Of a DNA stretch of 64,000 nt, positions 51,919 to 59,481 are shown in pieces. The notes beneath the pieces are model-generated. The model ran no database searches. It was not told the DNA's origin and saw nothing but the letters and a program-made list of their open reading frames with translations. This DNA comes from Catenulispora pinisilvae. Lineage in GTDB: Bacteria > Actinomycetota > Actinomycetes > Streptomycetales > Catenulisporaceae. A program made the position numbers and the translations under genes. Every line of letters starts with the position of its first letter. Position 1 is the stretch's first letter. Location: assembly GCF_015356865.1 (NCBI RefSeq), contig NZ_JAAFZA010000015.1:1-64000 (forward strand), read 5' to 3'.

Positions 51919-52962
51919 TCACGCGGCAGTCCGATCAGGCTGCCAGTCAGGCTGCCAGATGTCGATCGGCGCCGAGTCCACCGCGGCGCCCCGTTCGTCG
52001 AAGAGCCGGCCCATGTGTTTGAGCGTGCGCAGACATACGCCGCGCCGCGTCACGACCAGCTCGGGGTATCGGGTAGCGAGTGCGGCCTCCCACTCCGGGA
52101 GGTCGGCGGCGTCGCGGAGCCAGACGATCAACAGGAGGTTCTCGGCGCCGGTCATGCCGGCGGCCAGGCGGGTCTCGGGCAGGTGCGCGGCGGCCCGGGC
52201 CACGGTGGCCAGCTGTGCCGCGGGCACGTGGCACCGCAGGACGGCGGTCACCGGCCAGCCGGAGACCGACTGGGCGATCTCGCAGCGCATCCGGATTCTG
52301 CCGTCGGCGAGCAGGCGGGCCAGCCGGCGGCGGACCGTGGCGTCGCTGATGCCGACGTGTGCCGCCAACTCGGTGTGGGACCGGCGTGCGTCGGTGGTCA
52401 GGGCCCTGATCAGGTCCTCGTCGGTGTCGTCCAGCGCCCGGAGGGTCTCCGCCATCGGAGCGCCGGTGCCGCGCAGTTCGTGCTGCCGGGCGGGTTCCAG
52501 CGTGCCGAGGCGCCATCTGCTGGCCTCGCTGAAGGTGGTGACCAGCAGTTCGGGGTGGTGAGCGCGGGCGCCGGGCAGGGCGTCCAGTTCCCGGCGGCTG
52601 TAAGCGGAGGCAGCCGGCAGGTCGGCGACGGCGATCGCGGCGAGCAGGGAGCGCGCGCCCGTCATGTGGTGCAGGTAGATGACGTGCGGCTGGGCCAGGA
52701 GGTGGTCGATCGCCGGGCTCAGGCCGTTCGGCGCGCACTCGATCTCGACGTACATCATGCGCAGTAGACCGGTTCGGGCGATCGGGCCGGGCACACAGAA
52801 GGTCCAGGCCAGTCCGGCCTTCTCCAGACGTTCCCATCGTCTGGCCACGGTCACCGGGTCGATGTCCAGGGCCCGGCCGAGGGTAGACCAGGAAGCCCGG
52901 GGGTTGAGTTGCAGCGCGTGGACCAACTCCAGGTCGAGCTCGTCGACCAGATCCTGCGACAT
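51919..52962 (-). CDS. Double-domain Lrp/AsnC family regulator
   Basis: This 347-residue protein is a tandem of two AsnC/Lrp units. Each has a winged helix (LDLELVHALQLNPRASWSTL; DEDLIRALTTDARRSHTELA, then GISDATVRRRLARLLADG) and a RAM-type ligand domain. The protein is divergent from the M20 amidohydrolase-MFS pair, and a perfect palindrome lies in the shared promoter, so local control of amino-acid or dipeptide metabolism is likely. The C-terminus contains a WQPDWQPD duplication. Confidence 0.9.
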   Translation of the reverse strand: MSQDLVDELDLELVHALQLNPRASWSTLGRALDIDPVTVARRWERLEKAGLAWTFCVPGPIARTGLLRMMYVEIECAPNGLSPAIDHLLAQPHVIYLHHMTGARSLLAAIAVADLPAASAYSRRELDALPGARAHHPELLVTTFSEASRWRLGTLEPARQHELRGTGAPMAETLRALDDTDEDLIRALTTDARRSHTELAAHVGISDATVRRRLARLLADGRIRMRCEIAQSVSGWPVTAVLRCHVPAAQLATVARAAAHLPETRLAAGMTGAENLLLIVWLRDAADLPEWEAALATRYPELVVTRRGVCLRTLKHMGRLFDERGAAVDSAPIDIWQPDWQPDRTAA

Positions 52963-53015
52963 GTGCCCTCCAGGAGGTCGGAATCGGGACCATGGCGCGG
53001 CTTTCTGGCCACGCT

Positions 53016-53032
53016 GTGCAGGATTCCTGCAC
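53016..53032. promoter_or_regulatory. Perfect 17-bp palindrome, candidate Lrp-type operator
   Basis: GTGCAGGA-T-TCCTGCAC lies 54 bp from the regulator start and 71 bp from the amidohydrolase start, in the divergent promoter region. Lrp-family sites are often imperfect 15-bp palindromes, and this is stronger than expected by chance. Confidence 0.6.
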
Positions 53033-53102
53033 CTGACAGGCCATTCGCGACGGCATGCTGATCCTAATGGGTACCCCTGACCCCGGCTTTCTGGAGTACC
53101 TC

Positions 53103-54428
53103 ATGTCGCTACGCGATGACGCCCGCTTGCTGGCCGACGACCTGGTCGGCCTGCGCCGGGAGCTGCACGCCGATCCGGAGTTGGGACGCGCGCTTCCCCG
53201 CACCCAGCGCCGGGTGCTGGCCGCACTGGACGGGCTTCCCCTAGAAGTCGCTGTCGGCACGGAGTTGTCGTCCGTCACCGCGGTGCTGCGCGGTGCCCGC
53301 CCCGGTCCGACGGTGCTGTTGCGGGCGGACATGGACGCGCTGCCGGTCACCGAGGACACCGACACCGACCTGCCCTTCGCTTCCCGCAACGCCGGCGTCA
53401 TGCACGCCTGTGGTCACGACCTGCACACGGCGATGCTGGTCGGCGCTGCCCGGCTGCTGGCCGACCGCCGCGACGCGCTGGCCGGTTCGGTGGTGTTCAT
53501 GTTCCAGCCGGACGAGGAGGGCACTGACGGCGGCGGCGCGGAACAGATGCTCGCCGAAGGGCTGCTCGACGTCTCCGGTGAGCGACCGGTGGCCGCGTAC
53601 GCGCTGCACGTGGCGGCCAACCGTCTGCCGCGCGGTCTGTTCGCCAGCCGACCGGGCACGGCCACGGCGGCGTCAGACGGATTGGAAGTCACCTTCCGGG
53701 GTCGCGGCGGTCACGGCTCGGCTCCGCACAAGGCGCTCGACCCCATTCCGGCCCTGTGCGAGGCGGTCACCGCTTTGCAGACGTTCGTGACGCGCCGGTT
53801 CGACGTCTTCGACCCGGTCGTGCTGACGGTGGGCGCGATCCGCGGCGGCACCAAGGCCAACGTGATCCCCGGTGACGCCTCGTTTTCCGCGACGGTCCGT
53901 ACCTTCTCGCCGACCGCGCGCACGCTGATGCGACAGGGCACCGCTGTTCTGATCGAGAACATCGCGGCGGCTCACGGCCTGACAGCGCGGGTCGACTATC
54001 GACTGGGGTATCCGTCCACGGTCAACGACGCGGCCGAGGTCACGCTGGCCGCGGACACCGTCACCGGGCTGTTCGGTCCGGGCCGCTATTTCTCCGCGCC
54101 GCACCCGACACCGGGGGCGGAGGACATGGCGTTCGTGCTGAACCAGATTCCCGGTGCCTACCTGATGCTGGGCGCCTGCCCGCCGGACCGGGATCCGGAC
54201 ACGGCCCCGTACAACCACTCGCCGCAGGCGGTCTTCGACGATGCGGTGCTGCCGGACGGCGCCGCGTTCCTGGCGCAAGCGGCGGCCGCCCGCCTCGCAC
54301 TCGCCGGAGCCGGAGCCGGAGCCGGAGCTGGAGCTGGAGCTGGAGCCAAAGCCGGAACCAAAGCCGGAACCAAAGCCGAACCCGGCGGCCGGCCGCGACC
54401 TGCCCGCGCCCCGAAGGCCGACGCCTGA
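53103..54428 (+). CDS. M20-family metal-dependent amidohydrolase (hippurate/N-acyl amino acid hydrolase type)
   Basis: The protein has 441 residues from ATG 53103, chosen for the GGAG 8 bp upstream; in-frame ATGs at 53055 and 53067 lack a site. The M20 metal-binding series is intact: LLRADMDALPV, MHACGHDLHTAM, QPDEEGTDGGG, and H in PTPGAEDMAF near the C-terminus. A lid/dimer domain lies in the middle (GRGGHGSAPHKALDPI). These enzymes release free amino acid from N-acyl or aminobenzoyl derivatives. The last ~45 residues are a Gly-Ala then Lys-Ala-Gly-Thr low-complexity tail. It is coupled to the MFS gene (TGATG). Confidence 0.9.
   Translation: MSLRDDARLLADDLVGLRRELHADPELGRALPRTQRRVLAALDGLPLEVAVGTELSSVTAVLRGARPGPTVLLRADMDALPVTEDTDTDLPFASRNAGVMHACGHDLHTAMLVGAARLLADRRDALAGSVVFMFQPDEEGTDGGGAEQMLAEGLLDVSGERPVAAYALHVAANRLPRGLFASRPGTATAASDGLEVTFRGRGGHGSAPHKALDPIPALCEAVTALQTFVTRRFDVFDPVVLTVGAIRGGTKANVIPGDASFSATVRTFSPTARTLMRQGTAVLIENIAAAHGLTARVDYRLGYPSTVNDAAEVTLAADTVTGLFGPGRYFSAPHPTPGAEDMAFVLNQIPGAYLMLGACPPDRDPDTAPYNHSPQAVFDDAVLPDGAAFLAQAAAARLALAGAGAGAGAGAGAGAKAGTKAGTKAEPGGRPRPARAPKADA
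54303..54390 (+). repeat. 6-bp microsatellite in the amidohydrolase 3' end
   Basis: GCCGGA, then GCTGGA, then AAAGCCGGAACC-type units encode AGAGAGAGAGAGAKAGTKAGT. Copy-number change would keep the frame and alter only the tail. Confidence 0.92.
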
Positions 54429-55837
54429 TGGCCGAGGCGGCCACGCTCGGCGTCCCGGCCGACGCGGCGCCGAAACCGGCCCTGACCCGCCGCAAGCTGG
54501 CCGCCTTACTGGCCCTCGCCGTGTCCAGCGGGTTCCAGCAAGGCTATTTCGTCCCGTTGTTCCCGATCATCACCGACCGCTACCGGATCGGTGTGGCGGC
54601 TCTGGCCTGGACGGTCACGGCTCCGGCGCTGGTGGCTGTCGTGGCCACCCCGGTCCTCGGCGTCCTCGGCGATCGCCTCGGCCATGCGCGGGTTCTGCGG
54701 GCGACCGCTTGCGTGGTGGCCGCCGGTGCGACGCTGATCGTTTTCGCACCGGACTACCCGGTGTTGTTGTGCGGCCGGGTCTTGCAGGGATTCCTAGCGG
54801 GGTTCCTGCCGCTGATGTTCGCGCTGATCCGCGCCCGCCACAGCGCCGAGGACACCCGGCGGGCGATCGCTCATCTGTCCGGGGCGCTGCTGTCCGGTGT
54901 GCTGATCGGCAACATCTGCGCCTCGAAGTTGCAGACTGCCGCGTTGTCGGTGGCTGCCGTCGGCGCTGTCATGGGTGTGGTCATGCTGTGGCGCGTTCCT
55001 GAACGTGGCATTCGTCCACGGCTCACCCCCGAAGCGGTGGGCGTCGACTGGTGGGGAGCTGTTCTGCTGGCGGCGGGGCTGGTGCCGGCCCTGCTGGCGT
55101 TACATGAAGGTGCGGCTTGGGGATGGGGCTCGCTGCCGGTGATCGGGTGTGTGGGCGCCGGGATGGTGTCGCTGGTGACGTGGGTGGTCGTGGAGCGGCG
55201 CCGCGTGGCTCCGCTGATCGACGTGCGCCGGCTCTTCCGCCCCCGGCTGCTGCCGGTCTTCATCGTCGGCTGGTGCGTGCACTTCGTGGTGCTCGGCGGA
55301 CAGATCTCGTACACCACCTACTTCACGGCGCGCGGCGGACTGGGGCTTTCCTCGTCGGCGGTGGGGCCCATCCTGTTGCCCGCCTTCAGCGCGATGGCGT
55401 TGTTCAGTGCCCTGACAGCCCGCATCGGCAAGGCGATCGGCTACCGGTCGGCCCTGATCCTCGGCGCGGCGCTGCTGCTGGCCGGGTCGGCCGGAGTGCT
55501 GATCCGGCACGGCAGCGGTGCCGACTTCGCGGTGCTGCTCGCCCTGGCCGGCGCCGGGATGGGCCTGATCGCCGGTGCCGGCCGCATCCTGGTGATCGAC
55601 GCGGTCCGGCCCGAGGAGGTCGCGACCAGCGAGGGGCTGTTCGAGCTGCTGATCACCCTGGGCGCGGCGGTCGGCTCGGCCGGCTACGCCGCGATCCTGT
55701 CCTCGGCCGCGAACAGCGACGGAACCGGTGGCTATCAGGCCGCCTGGAGTGTCGGTGCGGGGATGGCGGCAACCGGTCTGGTCGCCGCCACCGCTCTTGC
55801 CTACCGCCGAGGGCGGGATGGGCCTCAGGCGGCCTGA
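54428..55837 (+). CDS. MFS transporter (DHA-like)
   Basis: This 469-residue integral membrane protein has about 14 helices. Signature stretches are GFQQGYFVPLFPIITDRY in helix 1, GVLGDRLGHARVLRATA (motif A), and GRVLQGFLAGFLPLMFALI (motif B). Start and stop overlap with the amidohydrolase gene indicates joint action, perhaps uptake or efflux of its substrate or product. Codon 27 is TTA (54506-54508), so expression may depend on the bldA tRNA. It is convergent with the acyl-CoA dehydrogenase gene, 45 bp apart. Confidence 0.87.
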   Translation: MAEAATLGVPADAAPKPALTRRKLAALLALAVSSGFQQGYFVPLFPIITDRYRIGVAALAWTVTAPALVAVVATPVLGVLGDRLGHARVLRATACVVAAGATLIVFAPDYPVLLCGRVLQGFLAGFLPLMFALIRARHSAEDTRRAIAHLSGALLSGVLIGNICASKLQTAALSVAAVGAVMGVVMLWRVPERGIRPRLTPEAVGVDWWGAVLLAAGLVPALLALHEGAAWGWGSLPVIGCVGAGMVSLVTWVVVERRRVAPLIDVRRLFRPRLLPVFIVGWCVHFVVLGGQISYTTYFTARGGLGLSSSAVGPILLPAFSAMALFSALTARIGKAIGYRSALILGAALLLAGSAGVLIRHGSGADFAVLLALAGAGMGLIAGAGRILVIDAVRPEEVATSEGLFELLITLGAAVGSAGYAAILSSAANSDGTGGYQAAWSVGAGMAATGLVAATALAYRRGRDGPQAA

Positions 55838-55882
55838 CGAGGCCCGAGCAGGCCTGGAGCAGGCCTCAGAGGCCACTGATCG

Positions 55883-57076
55883 TCAGGCTGCTGCCGAACC
55901 GGCTCCGCGCAGCAGCAGCTTGGCGATCCCGTTCTTCTGGATCTCCGACGTGCCGGTCAGCACCCGGAACATCCGGACCCTGCGGAACAGGTACTCGACC
56001 TCGTTGCCCTGGGTCAGGCCTTCCTTGCCGTGGATCTGCACCGCCTCGTCCAGGATCCGGAAGGCGGTCTCGGCGACGTTCAGCTTGCACATGAACGCCT
56101 CCAGACGCGGCACCGTCCCGGTGTCCAGCTCCGCCAGCGCCGCGTAGGTCATCGCCCGCGCCGCGTAGTAGGAGGTGGCCATGTCGGCGAGTTTGTGCTG
56201 GACGGATTGCAGTTCGCCCAGCGGAGCGCCGCGGACGATCCGGGTCCGGGCCCGCGACAGCGTCAGCTCCAGCGCACGCCGCGTCATACCGAGCACGCTG
56301 GGGCAGTGCAGGAGCCGGTTGACGTTGACCCGGCCCAGGCCCAGTGTGAAGCCGTCGCCTTCCTTGCCGAGCAGGTTCGCGGCCGGCACCAGGCAGTCGT
56401 CGAGCACGATGTCGCTCTCGATGTGCTCGCCGGACATCGGGGTGGCGCCGGGCAGCACCCGGCAGCCGGCGCCGTCCAGATCGACGAGGAACGCCGAGTA
56501 GGTGTTCTCGGCGTCGGCCATGCGAGCCACCACGATCGCGAAGTCCGCGACCGGGCCGGCGCTGGAGAAGACCTTGTGACCGGTCAGGCGGTATCCGTCG
56601 GCGACGCGCACCGCCGTGGTGTGCATCGCCCGCACATCCGATCCCGCGTCCGCCTCGGTGAGGGAGAAGCAGCAGGCCCGTTCGGCTCGCACCACCGGCA
56701 GGAAGTACTTCTCCAGCTGGTGTTCGGTCGCGGCGGCCATGATGTCGCCGACCCGAAGCGGGCCGCCCATCTCGCCGAGCACGCTGCTGCCCAGGACCCG
56801 GCCGCTGGCTGCGACCTCCTCCTTGAGGGCGGCGAGCTGCGTGTAGGTGAGGCCTTGGCCGCCGAGGCCGGGCGGCAGGTGGATGCCGTAGAACCCGAGC
56901 TCGCGGCTGCGGCGCCACACCGGTGCCAACAGCTCGCGGGTGATCGGGGTGGACGGGGTGAGGGCGTGTTCGTGTTCGTATTCAGCCAACTCGCCGTCCA
57001 GGTACTGGCGAAGCCGCTCGACCAGATTCCGCAGAAACGGATCGGACGCGTAGTCCGGGCGCAGGGAGAACAACAT
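55883..57076 (-). CDS. Acyl-CoA dehydrogenase family protein
   Basis: This 397-residue flavoprotein has FSLTEADAGSDVRAM, TGHKVFSSAGPVADFAIV, GVINVNRLL-type core RVNVNRLLHCPSV, and the C-terminal FRVLTGTSEIQKNGIAKL. It is 13 bp downstream of the acyl-CoA ligase gene and GAGGGG precedes ATG 57076, so the two form an operon. Together they would activate a carboxylic acid to its CoA ester and introduce an alpha-beta double bond. The substrate is unknown and probably a catabolic carboxylate under the adjacent TetR. Confidence 0.9.
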   Translation of the reverse strand: MLFSLRPDYASDPFLRNLVERLRQYLDGELAEYEHEHALTPSTPITRELLAPVWRRSRELGFYGIHLPPGLGGQGLTYTQLAALKEEVAASGRVLGSSVLGEMGGPLRVGDIMAAATEHQLEKYFLPVVRAERACCFSLTEADAGSDVRAMHTTAVRVADGYRLTGHKVFSSAGPVADFAIVVARMADAENTYSAFLVDLDGAGCRVLPGATPMSGEHIESDIVLDDCLVPAANLLGKEGDGFTLGLGRVNVNRLLHCPSVLGMTRRALELTLSRARTRIVRGAPLGELQSVQHKLADMATSYYAARAMTYAALAELDTGTVPRLEAFMCKLNVAETAFRILDEAVQIHGKEGLTQGNEVEYLFRRVRMFRVLTGTSEIQKNGIAKLLLRGAGSAAA

Positions 57077-57089
57077 CTTCGACCGCCCC

Positions 57090-58694
57090 TCAGTTGACCC
57101 GGCGCTCGGCGCCGGCCCAGTACGTCTCCCGGACCGCCTTGCGGTCGATCTTGCCGTTGCGGTTGAGCGGGAGCATCGGGACGAAGTCGACGGAGCGCGG
57201 TTTCTTCAGCCGATCCAGCCGTCCGGCGCAGAACTCGATCAGCTCCGCCGCCAGGTCCGCGGCGCTCGCTTCCGGTTCGGCGGGGGAGCGCAGCACCACG
57301 ACGGCCTTGACCGCCTCGCCCCACTGTGCGTCCGGGACGCCGACCACACATGCTTCGAGCACTGACGGATGGTCGTACAGCACGGTCTCCACCTCGGAGC
57401 TGTAGATGTTGTAGCCGCCAGAGATGATCATGTCCTTCTTGCGGTCGACGATGAAGACGTATCCGTCCTCGCGCATCCACGCCAGGTCGCCGGTGTGTAC
57501 CCAGCCGTCGCGGATCGTCTCGGCGGTCAGCTCCGGCGCGCGCCAGTACTCCCGCACACAGTCCGCGCCGCGCACCACGATCTCGCCGACACGCCCCGGC
57601 GCCACTTCCCGGCCCTGCTCGTCGACCACGCGGACCTCGGAGTCGTATTCGGGCCGGCCGCAGGACTGCAACAGCTCGGGATCCTCCTCGATGGCGCGGG
57701 CGATCTCGCCGGCGCTGATCGACAGCACCACCGACGTGGTTTCGGCCAGGCCGTAGCCCTGGCCGACGATCGGGCCGAACGCGGCCACGGCCTCGCGCAG
57801 CCGGGCCGGCGAGATCGGCGCGCCGCCGACGCGCAGATCGGTCAGGCTCGACAGGTCGTGGGCGGCCGCCTGCTGGTGGGTCACCAGCATGGTGAGCATC
57901 ACCGGGACGACGAAGGTGGCGTTGATGCGTTCACGCTCGATCGTGGCCAAGAACGCCTCCGGATCCCAGGCCGGCAGCACGTGGACGGTGGTGCCGGCGA
58001 AGACGCACGCCAGCAGTGGCATGCCGGCGGCGTGGGTCACCGGGCCGACGACCAGATAGCGCGTGTCCGGGCGGGGCCGTGGGTCGCCCATCAGCTGCTT
58101 GCGCATGTTGGCCAGGCGGTTGCCGAAGGTCTGGACGGCGGCCTTCAACAAGCCGGTCGAGCCGGAGGTGTAGTTGAGGACCGCGGTGTCGTCGGGGGCG
58201 ACGTCGATGAGTATCGGTGCGTTCTCGCCGGTCTCCAGCAGCGCTTCATAGGCGAGTTCGACGTCGGTCGCGGGGCCGTCGAAGACGACCGGGACGACGG
58301 CGTTGCCGTCGCCGTCGCCGTCGCCGCCGCGTTCGCTGAGCGAGTCCAGCGCTGTTGAGGCGTCTTCGCGATGAGCGGCGTCATACAACACCACCTTCGC
58401 CTGCGACGAGGCGAGGATGTGCGCGATCTCCGAGCGTCCCAGCCGGGCGTTGATCGGCACTCGGGCGAGGCCGGCTTTGTACAGGGCGAACTCGACGACG
58501 ACCGACTCCCCGCGATTCCAGGCCAGACTCGCCACGGCGTCCCCGGGCCGCAGGCCGCGGGCCAGCAGCGCCGAGGCCAGCCGGTTGGCCTCGGCCTCCA
58601 GCTCCGCGAAGGTCCACGACCGAGGACCGCTCACCAACGCCGGCGTGTCCGGCCAGGAGCGCGCGGCACGCGTCAGATAGATCCCCAGGTTCAT
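57090..58694 (-). CDS. Acyl-CoA synthetase (AMP-forming)
   Basis: This 534-residue ANL-superfamily enzyme has LNYTSGSTGLLKAAVQTFGN (A3), QGYGLAETT (A5), GWVHTGDLAWMREDGYVFIVD (A7), KKDMIISGGYNIYSSEVE (A8) and NRNGKIDRKAV (A10 lysine). No carrier domain is fused, so the product is an acyl-CoA. AAGGAG precedes ATG 58694. A DGDGDGN run near residue 120 comes from a short GTCGCC tract. The gene is divergent from TetR, whose inverted-repeat operator lies between. Confidence 0.9.
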   Translation of the reverse strand: MNLGIYLTRAARSWPDTPALVSGPRSWTFAELEAEANRLASALLARGLRPGDAVASLAWNRGESVVVEFALYKAGLARVPINARLGRSEIAHILASSQAKVVLYDAAHREDASTALDSLSERGGDGDGDGNAVVPVVFDGPATDVELAYEALLETGENAPILIDVAPDDTAVLNYTSGSTGLLKAAVQTFGNRLANMRKQLMGDPRPRPDTRYLVVGPVTHAAGMPLLACVFAGTTVHVLPAWDPEAFLATIERERINATFVVPVMLTMLVTHQQAAAHDLSSLTDLRVGGAPISPARLREAVAAFGPIVGQGYGLAETTSVVLSISAGEIARAIEEDPELLQSCGRPEYDSEVRVVDEQGREVAPGRVGEIVVRGADCVREYWRAPELTAETIRDGWVHTGDLAWMREDGYVFIVDRKKDMIISGGYNIYSSEVETVLYDHPSVLEACVVGVPDAQWGEAVKAVVVLRSPAEPEASAADLAAELIEFCAGRLDRLKKPRSVDFVPMLPLNRNGKIDRKAVRETYWAGAERRVN

Positions 58695-58705
58695 CGTGCG
58701 ACTCC

Positions 58706-58752
58706 TTCAGAGTAACTGAACTACATGTTTGTTTCCAGACGATCAGTTCAGT
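58706..58752. promoter_or_regulatory. Candidate TetR operator between the acyl-CoA operon and its regulator
   Basis: ACTGAACT (58715-58722) and its reverse complement AGTTCAGT (58745-58752) face each other in the divergent promoter, and a further short palindrome TTCAG-AGTAA-CTGAA (58706-58720) overlaps the first arm. The spacing of 22 bp between half-sites is long, so two overlapping sites are possible. Confidence 0.55.
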
Positions 58753-58812
58753 ATCGTTCATCCTGTCAAGAGTCCCTAGACTGGGCCGCGCGACGACGAC
58801 GGAAAGGCGGCC

Positions 58813-59409
58813 ATGGCGGAGGACAGGCGGACGCGCCGTACCCGGCGGTCCTTGCGTGACGCGCTGGTGTCCCTGGTGCTGGAACGGGGATTCGCGACGC
58901 TCACCGTGGACGACATCACCGAGCGTGCCGACGTCGCCCGAGCCACCTTCTACAGCCACTGCCGCGACAAGGACGACCTGTTCACGCGCGTCACCGCCGA
59001 CCTCCTCCAGGAACTGGCCGCCGGTCTGGAAGGGGTGGCCGACGAGACCGCGGTCGGCTTCACGGGCAAGCCGCTGCTCGAACTCTTCCGCCACGCCGAG
59101 GCCGAGCGCGATCTGTACCGCGTGATCCTGCGCGGCGAGGGAGACGGCAAGCCGCTGAGAATGTTCACGGACGAATCCGTCACCCGCGTCGCAGCCGTCT
59201 TCCGCGAACGCTCCGTGACCACCGGTACCGAACCCCGCATCGAACCCGAACTCCTCGCGCGCGCCTGGGTCGGCGAGCAGTTCGCGGTCCTGCGCTGGTG
59301 GCTCGAACAGGACCCGAGACCCATGCCCGCCGAGGAGTTGGCGGACAACCTCCGGATGCTGGCCGTTCACGGCCGCTACTGGGCCAGCGGCTCGGACGGC
59401 GCGCCATAG
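58813..59409 (+). CDS. TetR-family regulator of the acyl-CoA operon
   Basis: This 198-residue protein has the N-terminal helix-turn-helix LVLERGFATLTVDDITERAD followed by ATFYSHCRDKDDLF. The ligand domain has the pattern of fatty-acid or acyl-CoA sensing TetR proteins (RHAEAERDLYRVILRGEGD), though that is not decisive. It is divergent from the ligase-dehydrogenase operon with inverted repeats between, so acyl-CoA-responsive repression is the likely role. Confidence 0.87.
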   Translation: MAEDRRTRRTRRSLRDALVSLVLERGFATLTVDDITERADVARATFYSHCRDKDDLFTRVTADLLQELAAGLEGVADETAVGFTGKPLLELFRHAEAERDLYRVILRGEGDGKPLRMFTDESVTRVAAVFRERSVTTGTEPRIEPELLARAWVGEQFAVLRWWLEQDPRPMPAEELADNLRMLAVHGRYWASGSDGAP

Positions 59410-59481
59410 TCGGGCGTAGGGCGGGGATAGGCGTAGGGCGAACAGGCGTCAGCCGAAGGCGGTGCCCTTGGCACCGCGGCC

